In this document: positions 43,713-52,778 of the stretch, piece by piece
Layout: each line of letters starts with the position of its first letter
How positions within the stretch are numbered: position 1 is the stretch's first letter
DNA from: Bacteroidota bacterium
GTDB lineage: Bacteria; Bacteroidota; Bacteroidia; Sphingobacteriales; Sphingobacteriaceae
Length of the DNA: 64,000 nucleotides
Reading direction: 5' to 3'
Assembly: GCA_018828585.1 (NCBI GenBank)
Contig: JAHJVW010000089.1
Span: 1-64,000 of the forward strand
The notes under the pieces: generated by a model
What the model was told of the DNA's origin: nothing
Seen by the model: the letters and a program-made list of their open reading frames with translations, nothing else
Databases searched by the model: none
Program-made: the position numbers and the translations under genes

Positions 43713-45431
43713 ATGAGTGGACTTTCAGAACAAGAAATTCAAAGACGCGAGTCTTTAAACGAGTTAAGAAAATTAGGGATTAACCCCTATCCTGCCGAAG
43801 CATTTGATATCAATGCGAATGCAGCTGATATTTTAGCGAATTACGAAAAAGATAAAACGGCTTATAAAACGATCAGTTTAGCTGGAAGAATTATGACTCG
43901 TAGAATTATGGGAAATGCTTCTTTTGTTGAATTGCAGGACTCCACTGGACGTATTCAAGCTTATATACGCAGAGATGATGTTTGCCCAGATGAAGATAAA
44001 ACTTTGTACAATACGGTTTTTAAGAAACTATTGGATATTGGCGATTTTATAGGCGTAAAAGGTTATGTTTTTACCACACAAACTGGCGAAATTTCTATCC
44101 ATGTATCTGAATTTAAGGTGCTTTCTAAATCTTTGAAACCGCTTCCGATTGTGAAGCGTGATGAAGAGGGAAATATTTACGATGGTTTTACCGATCCTGA
44201 AATGAGATACCGAATGCGATATGTGGATTTAACGGTGAACCCAGAGTTTAAAGAAATATTTAAAATCCGCTCAAAAGTGATTAGCACCATGCGCAATTAC
44301 TTCGATGATCAAGGTTGGATGGAAGTAGAAACTCCTATTCTTCAATCTGTACATGGTGGTGCAGCAGCTCGTCCGTTCAATACTTACCACAACACATTAG
44401 ACATGCCGCTTTTCTTACGTATTGCCAATGAGCTGTACTTGAAAAGATTAATTGTGGCTGGTTTTGATGGTGTTTATGAGTTTGGAAAAATGTTCCGTAA
44501 CGAGGGAATGGACCGTACACATAATCCTGAGTTTACATCGATGGAAATCTATGTGGCCTATAAAGATTATATCTGGATGATGGCGATGGTGGAGGAATGT
44601 TTAGAGAAAGTGACGGTTGCTGTTCATGGAAAAACTACTGTAAAAGTGGGTGAGCATGAAATTGATTTTGCAGGACCGTATGAGAAATTATCTATGTATG
44701 ATTCTATTTTGAAATATACTGGTATAGATGTTTCTGCAATGGATGAAGCAGGTCTACGAGCTACTTGTAAAGAAATGGGCATCCAGGTAAATGATTCGAT
44801 GGGTAAAGGGAAATTAGTAGATGAGATTTTTAGCGAAAAAGTTGAAGAGCACCTAATTCAACCCACTTACATTACGGATTACCCAATTGAAATGACTCCT
44901 TTAGCTAAAAAACACCGTAGCAAAGAAGGTTTGGTTGAGCGATTTGAACTTTTTGTAAATGGAAAAGAGATTGCAAATGCTTATTCTGAATTGAACGATG
45001 CCATTGATCAAAAAGAGCGTTTTGAAGAGCAATCAAAATTAGCTGCTCGTGGAGATGATGAAGCCATGGCAATGGACGATGATTTCATCAGAGCTTTGGA
45101 GTACGGAATGCCCCCAACATCGGGTTTAGGAATTGGAATTGACCGTTTTGTGATGATGATGACTGGCCAACAGAGTATTCAGGAAGTGTTATTCTTCCCT
45201 CAAATGCGACCAGAAAAGAAAACTAAAGTTTATACGGATGATGATTTTATCGCCATGGGAATTCCTGCTGAATGGGTTCCAGTCATCAGAAAAATGGGCT
45301 TTAATACACCAGAAGAATTAAAAGCCACAAACCCAAATAAAGTATTTAATGATTTAGGTGGGATGCGTAAGAAAATGAAACTGGATATAACGATGCCTCA
45401 GAAAGAGGAAGTGATGAATTGGTTTAGTTAA
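43713..45431 (+). CDS. lysS: Lysyl-tRNA synthetase (class II) with C-terminal extension
   Basis: 572 residues against about 505 in E. coli. OB-fold anticodon domain (about 55-170), then class II catalytic core with motif 2 (FRNEGMDRTHNPEFTSME) and motif 3 (GLGIGIDRFVMMMTG). After the usual end (FFPQMRP, about residue 500) there are some 66 extra residues (YTDDDFIAMGIPAEWVPVIRK...), predicted to be helical. I recall long LysS forms in Bacteroidota. It charges tRNA-Lys. Confidence 0.95.
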   Translation: MSGLSEQEIQRRESLNELRKLGINPYPAEAFDINANAADILANYEKDKTAYKTISLAGRIMTRRIMGNASFVELQDSTGRIQAYIRRDDVCPDEDKTLYNTVFKKLLDIGDFIGVKGYVFTTQTGEISIHVSEFKVLSKSLKPLPIVKRDEEGNIYDGFTDPEMRYRMRYVDLTVNPEFKEIFKIRSKVISTMRNYFDDQGWMEVETPILQSVHGGAAARPFNTYHNTLDMPLFLRIANELYLKRLIVAGFDGVYEFGKMFRNEGMDRTHNPEFTSMEIYVAYKDYIWMMAMVEECLEKVTVAVHGKTTVKVGEHEIDFAGPYEKLSMYDSILKYTGIDVSAMDEAGLRATCKEMGIQVNDSMGKGKLVDEIFSEKVEEHLIQPTYITDYPIEMTPLAKKHRSKEGLVERFELFVNGKEIANAYSELNDAIDQKERFEEQSKLAARGDDEAMAMDDDFIRALEYGMPPTSGLGIGIDRFVMMMTGQQSIQEVLFFPQMRPEKKTKVYTDDDFIAMGIPAEWVPVIRKMGFNTPEELKATNPNKVFNDLGGMRKKMKLDITMPQKEEVMNWFS

Positions 45432-45461
45432 TAACTAATTCCCTAAACTTAATAAAAGCTT

Positions 45462-45497
45462 AAAGGCTGGTTAACATCTAATTGACCAGCCTTTTTT
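45462..45497 (+). terminator. Terminator of lysS
   Basis: AAAGGCTGGT (45462-45471) and ACCAGCCTTT (45485-45494) pair perfectly and end in a T run. Confidence 0.92.
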
Positions 45498-45564
45498 AAT
45501 TTAGTAATCGTCGAATAGTCTTGGTAAGATTATTGACATTAGAAAATTGAAATAAAAAAATGAA

Positions 45565-45774
45565 ATGAGAAACTCAGTTTTAGAAATTAACGATCAGGAG
45601 TATCTGATTAAATTAGACAAAAGCGAATTTGACCTTTCCTTTGTACAATCATTAGTAAAACGAATTCAAAGCGAAAAAACCTTCTTTAGCAGAATTTGGG
45701 AAGATGATGGTGATATCATCAGCAAAAGAAGTATTCAGGATGATGCTGGTGAAGATCATTTAAGCGAAAAATAA
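45565..45774 (+). CDS. Small hypothetical protein
   Basis: 69 residues, acidic and soluble, no recognised domain. Codon use is ordinary and it lies between two good terminators, which supports a genuine single-gene unit. An ATG five bases earlier (45560) opens only a two-codon frame (ATGAAATGA) whose stop overlaps the true ATG, a possible coupling arrangement. Confidence 0.6.
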   Translation: MRNSVLEINDQEYLIKLDKSEFDLSFVQSLVKRIQSEKTFFSRIWEDDGDIISKRSIQDDAGEDHLSEK

Positions 45775-45776
45775 AA

Positions 45777-45812
45777 AGGGAAGCATATTTAAATTATATA
45801 CTTCCTTTTTTT
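45777..45812. terminator. Bidirectional terminator
   Basis: GGAAG (45779-45783) pairs with CTTCC (45801-45805), with further imperfect ATAT pairing inside and A and T runs on the two sides. Serves the small gene and the converging membrane-TPR gene. Confidence 0.75.
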
Positions 45813-45844
45813 ACTATGGATTATTGAGCCAAAAGCCCAATTCA

Positions 45845-46405
45845 CTAATATTGTCTGTAACTACCTTTTCCGCCGCGTACTTGTTGTGATCTATCTAACA
45901 TACTCATTTGACCTTTCATCATTTTAATCTGCTCAGCCAATAGTTTATTTTTATCTGCTTTTTCTGCTTCTTTTAACAAGCGCTGTGCCTCTCTTTTATT
46001 TCTTTTCCCCATCTCCACTCCTGCTAAGCTTAAATTCGCTAAGGCAATATTATGATCCATCGTTAAACCAAAACTTAAAGCTTTTTTGAAAAACTTTTCA
46101 GATTTCATAGGAGATTTTCTGGATTCGAGAATTCCCAATAGTAGTTGATAATAACCCCACTGCCCTTTGTATAATTCCTTTTCGTAATTCTTAATTCCAG
46201 CTAAAGCGTCTTGGGCTTTTTCCATCTTCTCTTTTCGCAAATGCCACTGAGCCAATAACATTCTTTCGTTAAAAATGAAAGTAACGAATACGATTAGCGC
46301 TATAAAGATCAACAATATTCCCCATCCCCAAAAAGAGAAAACAATTAGGGTTACAGCAGCACCTAAAAACAAAGCAGCAATAATGATTCTTATAAAATTT
46401 GGCAT
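45845..46405 (-). CDS. Membrane-anchored TPR-like protein
   Basis: 186 residues. Two hydrophobic helices at about 6-45, then a cytoplasmic helical part that reads as three loose TPR units (AQWHLRKEKMEKAQDALAG, YYQLLLGILESRKSP, NIALANLSLAGVEMGKRNKREA). The C-terminus is basic and glycine-rich. Function unknown; such proteins usually hold partners together at the membrane. Confidence 0.7.
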   Translation of the reverse strand: MPNFIRIIIAALFLGAAVTLIVFSFWGWGILLIFIALIVFVTFIFNERMLLAQWHLRKEKMEKAQDALAGIKNYEKELYKGQWGYYQLLLGILESRKSPMKSEKFFKKALSFGLTMDHNIALANLSLAGVEMGKRNKREAQRLLKEAEKADKNKLLAEQIKMMKGQMSMLDRSQQVRGGKGSYRQY

Positions 46406-46486
46406 ATCGGCGTATTTATTGTATTATTTTAGTGGCTGCAAATATCCATTTATTTAAGCTTTAAATCAATAAATAGCGAGAAAAAT

Positions 46487-47161
46487 ATGTCTGTTAAACT
46501 TGAATCTTCGTGGTTAATACATTTAAATGATGAATTTGAGAAAGATTACATGAAATCGCTCAAGGAATTTCTAATGGAGGAAAAGAAAAAAGGTGAAATT
46601 GTTTATCCAAAAGGTGAAGATATCTTCAAAGCTTTTGAACTCACTCCATTTGGGGAAGTTAAAGTGGTCATCTTAGGTCAAGATCCTTATCATGGAGCAA
46701 ATCAGGCTCACGGGCTTTCATTTTCTGTTCAGAAAGGAGTTAAACAACCCCCTTCTTTACAAAATATTTTCAAGGAATTGGTTAGTGATATAGAAGGATT
46801 TAAAATCCCAAATGATGGAGACTTAAGTTCTTGGGCGAAACAAGGTGTCCTATTACTCAATGCTAGCTTAACGGTAAGTGCCGGAAAAGCTGGATCGCAT
46901 CAAAACCAAGGCTGGGAAATATTCACAGACGAAGTCATCAAAATATTATCAGAAAAAAAAGAAAATCTGATATTCATTTTATGGGGGAAGTTTGCGCAAG
47001 CAAAAGAAGAACTGATTGATTTAAATAAACATTGTGTTATAAAATCTCCACATCCTTCTCCGTTTTCTGCATATTCGGGATTTTTTGGCTCTAAACCTTT
47101 TTCAAAGACAAATGAGATTTTAAAGAAGCTAGGTAAAAAAGAAATCGATTGGCAAATTTAA
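46487..47161 (+). CDS. ung: Uracil-DNA glycosylase
   Basis: 224 residues. Family 1 motifs: GQDPYHG with the water-activating Asp66, the AHGLSFSV stack, and [13 protein letters not shown] with the catalytic His and the minor-groove loop. It removes uracil from DNA to start base excision repair. Its TAA is interlocked with the stop of the Lrp gene on the other strand (TTAA, 47158-47161). Confidence 0.95.
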   Translation: MSVKLESSWLIHLNDEFEKDYMKSLKEFLMEEKKKGEIVYPKGEDIFKAFELTPFGEVKVVILGQDPYHGANQAHGLSFSVQKGVKQPPSLQNIFKELVSDIEGFKIPNDGDLSSWAKQGVLLLNASLTVSAGKAGSHQNQGWEIFTDEVIKILSEKKENLIFILWGKFAQAKEELIDLNKHCVIKSPHPSPFSAYSGFFGSKPFSKTNEILKKLGKKEIDWQI

Positions 47162-47622
47162 TATTCCAAAGGAATTATAGGTTCCTTTTTGCTGGTACTC
47201 ATAATCATCATGGTATGAAAAGTTTTCACCACTGTAATTCGACTAATTTTTTGCATAATCAATTGTTCATAGGTTTTGATATCCTTCACGTAAGCTTTCA
47301 ATAAGAAATCACATTGCCCCGTAACATGATGACACTCGGTAATTTCCTTTATTTCTTTTATCTCGTCTAAAAACGTTTGAATGGTATCTTGCTGATGAAA
47401 ATCTAAGGAAACCTGAATAAAAGTTTTAATTCCTAAGCCTAATTTTTCTTCATCAACCAAAGCATGATAACTTTTAATATATCCCGAATTTTCTAACTTT
47501 CTAACACGCTCTAATGTAGGTGCAGGAGATAGACCAATATATTGCGAAAGTTGTAAATTAGTGATTCTACCATTTTCTTGCAGGATTTTTAAAATGTTAA
47601 AATCAATTTTATCGAGTTCCAT
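47158..47622 (-). CDS. Lrp/AsnC-family regulator
   Basis: 154 residues. N-terminal winged helix ([33 protein letters not shown]) and C-terminal AsnC/RAM domain (about 65-150) that binds amino acids and builds octamers. Such proteins control amino-acid genes; no target is obvious nearby. Divergent from the mntR-like gene with a 149-base gap that carries that gene's palindrome. Confidence 0.9.
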   Translation of the reverse strand: MELDKIDFNILKILQENGRITNLQLSQYIGLSPAPTLERVRKLENSGYIKSYHALVDEEKLGLGIKTFIQVSLDFHQQDTIQTFLDEIKEIKEITECHHVTGQCDFLLKAYVKDIKTYEQLIMQKISRITVVKTFHTMMIMSTSKKEPIIPLEY

Positions 47623-47720
47623 ATTTAGCTAATTATCCTACAAATTTATATTTATTCCGCACATACCAAATTAAATTTTAAAAATACAGTCATTAATTTT
47701 AATATATTCTTTAGCATTGT

Positions 47721-47740
47721 TTTTTAGATTAATCTAAAAA
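47721..47740. promoter_or_regulatory. Perfect 20-base palindrome, candidate DtxR/MntR box
   Basis: TTTTTAGATTAATCTAAAAA is a perfect inverted repeat. It ends seven bases before the TAGATTTG -7 box and covers the -33 position, ideal for repression by the DtxR-type protein it precedes. Its core TTAGATTAATCTAA resembles known DtxR-family sites in layout. Confidence 0.65.
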
Positions 47741-47746
47741 TAATGT

Positions 47747-47754
47747 TAGATTTG
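47747..47754 (+). promoter_or_regulatory. Putative -7 box TAGATTTG of the mntR-like gene
   Basis: An exact TAnnTTTG match 17 bases before the ATG at 47772, directly after the palindrome. Confidence 0.5.
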
Positions 47755-47771
47755 TATTAATAACTATTTTT

Positions 47772-48428
47772 ATGAATTTATCTTTTACTGAAGAGAATTA
47801 TTTAAAGGCAATTTTTCATTTAAACTATCCTGTAAATGAAAATGTGGGTACCAATGCCATATCAGAAGCTTTGAATACAAGGGCAGCTTCTGTAACCGAT
47901 ATGCTAAAAAAACTTGCTGAGAAAGAATTAATTAACTATGAAAAATACCAAGGTGTTTCTTTAACAGACTTTGGTCAAAAAAAGGCTATAACCATTGTTA
48001 GAAAACATAGACTTTGGGAAGTTTTTTTGGTTGATAAGCTGAATTTCAAATGGGATGAAGTACATGATATTGCCGAAGAACTAGAACATATTAATTCAGA
48101 AACCTTAATTAATAGACTGGAAGCATTTCTAGATTTTCCAAAAAGAGACCCTCATGGCGACCCTATTCCTGATAAAGATGGCGTCATTAGATCACAAGAG
48201 TTAATCCCTGTTTCTAAACTCAAAGTGGGCGATTCGGGTGTGATTAGTGGCGTTAGAGAACATTCGGCAGATTTTTTAAAATATTTAGAAAAAACAGGAT
48301 TAATCCTCGGCGAAACCTTAAGCATAGCAGAAATTGTAAAATTTGATAGTTCCGTAATGGTAAAAATAAAAAAAAACCAACAAATGATTAGCAGAGAAGT
48401 TGCCAAGAACTTATTGATTGCTTTATGA
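47772..48428 (+). CDS. DtxR/MntR-family metal-dependent repressor
   Basis: 218 residues. N-terminal winged helix (LSFTEENYLKAIFHL, RAASVTDMLKKLAEKELI), then the DtxR dimer/metal domain (about 65-140; KHRLWEVFLVDKLNFKWDEVHDIAEELEH holds the usual His/Glu ligands), and a C-terminal FeoA/SH3-like domain (about 150-218). Its stop overlaps the start of the Nramp gene by four bases (ATGA), so it surely controls that transporter, most likely in response to manganese or iron. Confidence 0.9.
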   Translation: MNLSFTEENYLKAIFHLNYPVNENVGTNAISEALNTRAASVTDMLKKLAEKELINYEKYQGVSLTDFGQKKAITIVRKHRLWEVFLVDKLNFKWDEVHDIAEELEHINSETLINRLEAFLDFPKRDPHGDPIPDKDGVIRSQELIPVSKLKVGDSGVISGVREHSADFLKYLEKTGLILGETLSIAEIVKFDSSVMVKIKKNQQMISREVAKNLLIAL

Positions 48429-50296
48429 ACCAAGATTTAAAAAATAGTTTAGGCGAAGTACATTCCTCAATTGATATCAACAAAAGAAAAGGTTGGAAAA
48501 GGATTTTTGCGTTCTTGGGTCCAGCTTATTTAGTGAGTGTGGGTTATATGGACCCAGGAAATTGGGCAACCGACATAGCAGGTGGTTCTCAGTTTGGCTA
48601 TAAACTAATTTGGGTTTTACTCATGTCTAACCTAATTGCCTTACTATTACAGTCTTTAAGTGCGAGATTAGGAATTGTTAGGGGACTAGATTTAGCCCAA
48701 GCATCTAAAAATGCCTATCCTAAATGGGCAAATTATCCTTTATGGATTTTAGCAGAAATTGCCATTGCGGCATGCGACTTAGCAGAAATTGTTGGTATGG
48801 CAATTGGTTTAAACCTTCTTTTTGGCTTACCGTTAATTTGGGGTGTAAGTATCACAGTTTTTGATACGCTACTTCTTTTACTATTAATGAAAAGGGGGAT
48901 GAAATCTATTGAAATATTTATCATCTCTTTGGTTTTTATTATTGGCATTTCCTTTTTTGTAGAAATGTTAATTGTTGAGCCTGTTTATGGCGATGTTTTA
49001 AAAGGGCTTATCCCTAGTAAATTAGATGGAAGTGCATTATATATTGCTATTGGAATTATTGGAGCAACGGTGATGCCGCATAATTTATATCTACACTCCT
49101 CTTTAGTTCAAACAAGAAAGTTCGATCAGTCTAATAAAGGAAAAAAAGAAGCTATAAAATTTAATTTTTTTGATACCACCATTGCTTTAAACTTAGCATT
49201 TTTTGTAAATGCTGCCATTCTAATTTTAGCTGCTGCTGCTTTTCATGTAAATGGCTTTTTTGGGGTTGCAGAAATAGAAGATGCTCATAAACTTTTATAT
49301 AATTTATTTGGTAATGCAGCTCCTACACTTTTTGCTATCGCATTGATTGCTGCCGGACAGAGTTCAACAATTACAGGAACTCTAGCTGGGCAGATTATTA
49401 TGGAAGGTCATTTAAATTTAAGAATCCAGCCTTGGCTAAGAAGACTAATTACTAGACTTTTAGCTATTATACCTGCATTGTGCACTATTATATTTTTCGG
49501 AGAAGGTAGTTTAGGAAGTTTATTGATTTTAAGTCAGGTAATTTTAAGTTTGCAGTTGGGTTTTGCTGTTATTCCATTGATTCATTTCAATTCTGATAAA
49601 AAGTTGATGGGACAATTTGCTATTAAACCTTGGGTAAAAGTTTTAGCTTGGATAAGTTCGGCAATAATCATTTATCTAAACATTACCTTAGTTATTGGCG
49701 AAATAAAAGGTTGGCTAGTAGGCGGAGGAAATCACTGGGCTATTTATTTTATTGTTATTCCATTGGTATTAGCATGTTTAGCTTTATTGATTTATGTTTT
49801 TGTTCATCCTTTGATTTCAAAATCCAAAGAAGATAAAAAATTGGTTCCTCATGGATCAGCGTCTAACTTTACAGAAGTAAAATCTATTTCTTACCACCAT
49901 ATTGGGATTACAACAGATTTCTCTAAAAATGATGAGAAAATTATTAGGAATGCCTTGATGCAAGGAGGCAAAGATGCCATTTACACATTTATACATGTTG
50001 TAGAAACCGCCGCGGCTCGTTACCACGGCAATAATACTTTAGATAAAGAAACCAAATTAGACGAAGAAAATTTAATTAAATACCAATTTGATTTACAAAA
50101 TTTAGGGTACAAAATAGCCTATAGAATAGGTTATGGAGACCCCGCAATCGCCATTAGCAAAATAGTAAAGGAAGAAAATTTAGATTTTTTAGTGATGGGT
50201 GCACACGGACATAAAGGATTTAAAGATTTGCTTTTAGGCACAACAGTAGATGCAGTTCGTCATAAAATTAAAATTCCGGTTTTGATAGTGAATTAG
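48425..50296 (+). CDS. mntH: Nramp (MntH-type) metal transporter fused to a UspA domain
   Basis: 623 residues, about 200 more than E. coli MntH. Residues 1-460 are an eleven-helix Nramp transporter with metal-site motif MDPGNWATD and the second site MPHNLYLHS. Residues about 480-623 are a universal-stress-protein domain with the ATP motif G-x2-G-x9-G-T (GAHGHKGFKDLLLGTT). The fusion suggests that nucleotide or energy state acts on metal uptake from the cytoplasmic side. Translationally coupled to its DtxR-type regulator. Confidence 0.92.
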   Translation: MNQDLKNSLGEVHSSIDINKRKGWKRIFAFLGPAYLVSVGYMDPGNWATDIAGGSQFGYKLIWVLLMSNLIALLLQSLSARLGIVRGLDLAQASKNAYPKWANYPLWILAEIAIAACDLAEIVGMAIGLNLLFGLPLIWGVSITVFDTLLLLLLMKRGMKSIEIFIISLVFIIGISFFVEMLIVEPVYGDVLKGLIPSKLDGSALYIAIGIIGATVMPHNLYLHSSLVQTRKFDQSNKGKKEAIKFNFFDTTIALNLAFFVNAAILILAAAAFHVNGFFGVAEIEDAHKLLYNLFGNAAPTLFAIALIAAGQSSTITGTLAGQIIMEGHLNLRIQPWLRRLITRLLAIIPALCTIIFFGEGSLGSLLILSQVILSLQLGFAVIPLIHFNSDKKLMGQFAIKPWVKVLAWISSAIIIYLNITLVIGEIKGWLVGGGNHWAIYFIVIPLVLACLALLIYVFVHPLISKSKEDKKLVPHGSASNFTEVKSISYHHIGITTDFSKNDEKIIRNALMQGGKDAIYTFIHVVETAAARYHGNNTLDKETKLDEENLIKYQFDLQNLGYKIAYRIGYGDPAIAISKIVKEENLDFLVMGAHGHKGFKDLLLGTTVDAVRHKIKIPVLIVN

Positions 50297-50405
50297 TTTT
50301 CTATCCAAATGTCCAAAAAAACGGTTCTTAATGCGAAAGTCTTAGTGTTAAATAGGAAGCAATTTATTTTTAGCATTAAATTTTCAATCATCAATCATTT
50401 AGGAT

Positions 50406-51230
50406 ATGAACAAAATACTATTTTTAATCATTTCACTGTTAAGTCCTCTTATGGGTTGCTGTCAGCTAAAAATAGACTCTTATAAAGCAAATTTCAATCT
50501 TTTTAATCCTACAAGTAAAAATTTAATGAGAGGGTTTGAAACCGATAGACCCGACATTACGGAAAGTGCTTATACTGTGGATGCAGGACATTTTCAGTTA
50601 GAAACGGATTTTTTTAAAACAGAAAAAACAAATTATAACGATTTTAAAGCTGTAGATAATTATTACAACTTCATTAATTTAAAGTTAGGTCTAACTAATA
50701 ATGTTGATATTCAATTTGTTATTTCTCCTTTGGTTACTTCAAATATTAAAACTAAAAATTCAGCATCAAACATCAGTAGTTTTGGAAATATAAGCTTAAG
50801 GATTAAGCGAAACTTATGGGGTAATGATGGAGGTAAATCTGCTTTGGCAATAATCCCATTTATTAACTTCCCAAAACAATCACAAAAATTAAATGGCGGA
50901 ATTATTTTACCACTTGCTATAACGCTGCCCAGTGGTTGGGGATTTGGAACCCAAATACAGACTGATTTTGTTGAAAATCAGAGTAAGGCTGGATATCACT
51001 TAAACTATTTATTATCCGCCACCACATCACATCAATTAATGAATAAAACTAATTTCTTTATAGAGAGTTATTTAACTCGAGAAACAGAGAAAAACCTATT
51101 TGAATACTTTTTAAATGGCGGTTTAATTTATGAAATTAGTCACAATCTAAAGTCAGATATTGGCTTCAATTATGGTCTTAAATCAATTTCATCCACAACA
51201 TACTTTATAGGTTTGTCTTTTAGATATTAA
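50406..51230 (+). CDS. MetA-pathway-like outer-membrane barrel protein
   Basis: 274 residues, signal peptide ends near GCCQ (20). FETDRPDITESAYTVDAGHFQLETDFF is the hallmark of the 'MetA-pathway of phenol degradation' transporter family, a beta-barrel group whose name reflects one old context and does not prove a role in phenol use. It ends in GLSFRY, an outer-membrane-type C-terminus. Four bases separate its stop from that of the converging peptidase. A weak TTTTTAGcaTTAAA word upstream recalls the mntR palindrome. Confidence 0.8.
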   Translation: MNKILFLIISLLSPLMGCCQLKIDSYKANFNLFNPTSKNLMRGFETDRPDITESAYTVDAGHFQLETDFFKTEKTNYNDFKAVDNYYNFINLKLGLTNNVDIQFVISPLVTSNIKTKNSASNISSFGNISLRIKRNLWGNDGGKSALAIIPFINFPKQSQKLNGGIILPLAITLPSGWGFGTQIQTDFVENQSKAGYHLNYLLSATTSHQLMNKTNFFIESYLTRETEKNLFEYFLNGGLIYEISHNLKSDIGFNYGLKSISSTTYFIGLSFRY

Positions 51231-51234
51231 GTAC

Positions 51235-52086
51235 TCATCTCAAATAAAATGAATCGCCATTAGTGAAAATACTAAAGTTTAAATCCTGAAACTTGATTAA
51301 ACCTTTGTCAGTGACGCTCAGATTAATTGGTTTAGACATTTTAATAACTTGCCCCTCACCTACCACTCTTATCCTATTTTGATGAACCACAATAGCTGTA
51401 GACTCATCAATCCCTATACAATCATAATTAGGATATACATTTAATGCGGAGATTAATCGATTATATCTACTCCTTTTTACAAAATGTTGATCTATAATTA
51501 CTGAATCTAAAAGTCCTAATCCATCCTTAAATTCGATGTTTTTATCAACGATTTTATTGAATGTTGAACTATAAGTAGAATCTCCTACCAGTTGATTTCC
51601 GGTAATCATATATTTACTCATTACAGCAGCCCCAGCACTTGTTCCTGCAATGGTGCTCCCATTTTTATACGCTCTTTTTATGGCATCAATTATTGGTGTG
51701 TTTTTCACAGCATCCATAAATCTATTTTGATCTCCACCTGGGATGTAAATAATTTTTGCCGTTCCAATAGAATCTAACCAAGTTGGATCATTTGGCCTTA
51801 AATTCTTGAAATTATGCACATCATTTGAGCATGCACCATTTAATTGCTGGGAAATACTTATAAATGCAGAATCAGGTATACTGGTTGCCATTGGTAAAAC
51901 CACAATAAAATCATTCCTTCGCATTTCTGCTGTTTTTACTAAATCATCAATTAACTCTGCTGACCGTTCTCCTCCTCCGATGATAAATAAATTTCCTTTT
52001 GGATAATTATTAAATTGCGCTCTGGCTGTAAAGCTCATGAAAAGCAAAATGTATATTAAACCTAGCTGTAAAGACTTTCTTATCAT
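51235..52086 (-). CDS. Secreted cyanophycinase-like S51 peptidase
   Basis: 283 residues. Signal peptide (cut near RAQ, 23). GGGERS near residue 37, IPGGDQNRF, nucleophile Ser in GTSAGAAVMS, and GIDESTAIVV with the Glu-type residue: the peptidase S51/cyanophycinase pattern. It should cut beta-aspartyl links, in cyanophycin or in isoaspartyl peptides, outside the inner membrane. No cyanophycin synthetase is in the window. Confidence 0.85.
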   Translation of the reverse strand: MIRKSLQLGLIYILLFMSFTARAQFNNYPKGNLFIIGGGERSAELIDDLVKTAEMRRNDFIVVLPMATSIPDSAFISISQQLNGACSNDVHNFKNLRPNDPTWLDSIGTAKIIYIPGGDQNRFMDAVKNTPIIDAIKRAYKNGSTIAGTSAGAAVMSKYMITGNQLVGDSTYSSTFNKIVDKNIEFKDGLGLLDSVIIDQHFVKRSRYNRLISALNVYPNYDCIGIDESTAIVVHQNRIRVVGEGQVIKMSKPINLSVTDKGLIKFQDLNFSIFTNGDSFYLR

Positions 52087-52223
52087 TTTAAAAAAATTAA
52101 CCTGTGTATGATCAAATATAGATATGTTGCAAAATATGGTGCCTAAATTTTTGAATTATTTTATTCAACTGATCTTTTAATAATTAATGCTCCCTTCAAT
52201 TTCGAGTTTAAAGCTTATTAAAA

Positions 52224-52245
52224 TTTTATCTTTGCAAAGATAAAA
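52224..52245. promoter_or_regulatory. Perfect 22-base palindrome over the smpB -7 box
   Basis: Centred between 52234 and 52235; the inner 16 bases are TATCTTTGCAAAGATA. The left half contains the exact -7 box TATCTTTG (52227-52234). The right half would be at or just after the transcription start, nine bases before the ATG. Confidence 0.6.
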
Positions 52246-52254
52246 GAGAAAGAG

Positions 52255-52704
52255 ATGGCATCAGATATAAATATTAGAAATAAAAAAGCAAGTTTTGAGT
52301 ATCATATTCTAGAGACTTTTGTTGCGGGAATTAAACTTTTGGGCACCGAAATAAAATCTATACGAGAAGCTAAAGCTAATATTAGCGATGCCTTCTGCAC
52401 TTTTATAAATGGTGAGTTATATGTTAGAAATCTTCATGTTTCTGAATATTCGCATGGTTCTTTCTATAACCATGAAGCGAAAAGAGATCGTAAATTGCTA
52501 CTCACAAAAAAAGAGTTAAAGAAATTATTAATTAAAAGTGAGGATAAAGGATTGACCATTGTTCCTTTAAAAATATTCATTAGTGATAGAGGGTTTGCTA
52601 AAATGGAAATTGCACTGGCTCAAGGAAAGAAAGCTTTTGATAAGAGAGATTCTATAAAAGAACGCGATGTAAAAAGAGAGATGGATGCAGCAATGAAAAG
52701 ATAG
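52255..52704 (+). CDS. smpB: SsrA-binding protein SmpB
   Basis: 149 residues. NKKASFEYHILETFVAGIKLLGTEIKSIREAKANISDAF is the SmpB opening, and the basic C-terminal tail (KKAFDKRDSIKERD) inserts into the decoding site. It brings tmRNA to stalled ribosomes. The ssrA gene is not in the window. Confidence 0.96.
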   Translation: MASDINIRNKKASFEYHILETFVAGIKLLGTEIKSIREAKANISDAFCTFINGELYVRNLHVSEYSHGSFYNHEAKRDRKLLLTKKELKKLLIKSEDKGLTIVPLKIFISDRGFAKMEIALAQGKKAFDKRDSIKERDVKREMDAAMKR

Positions 52705-52735
52705 TTATCTGAATAGTTTATTAGTTGAAACAGTG

Positions 52736-52760
52736 CTAACTAACTAACTAACTAACTAAC
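52736..52760. repeat. Tetranucleotide repeat (CTAA)6
   Basis: Six perfect CTAA copies between the converging smpB and pcm-type genes, flanked by a 7-base inverted repeat (TTAGTTG 52721-52727, CAACTAA 52765-52771). Confidence 0.85.
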
Positions 52761-52778
52761 CAGCCAACTAAATAAAAA

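Noticed and set aside
52721-52771. CRISPR-like array
   Set aside because: Only four-base tandem units with no spacers and no cas genes.
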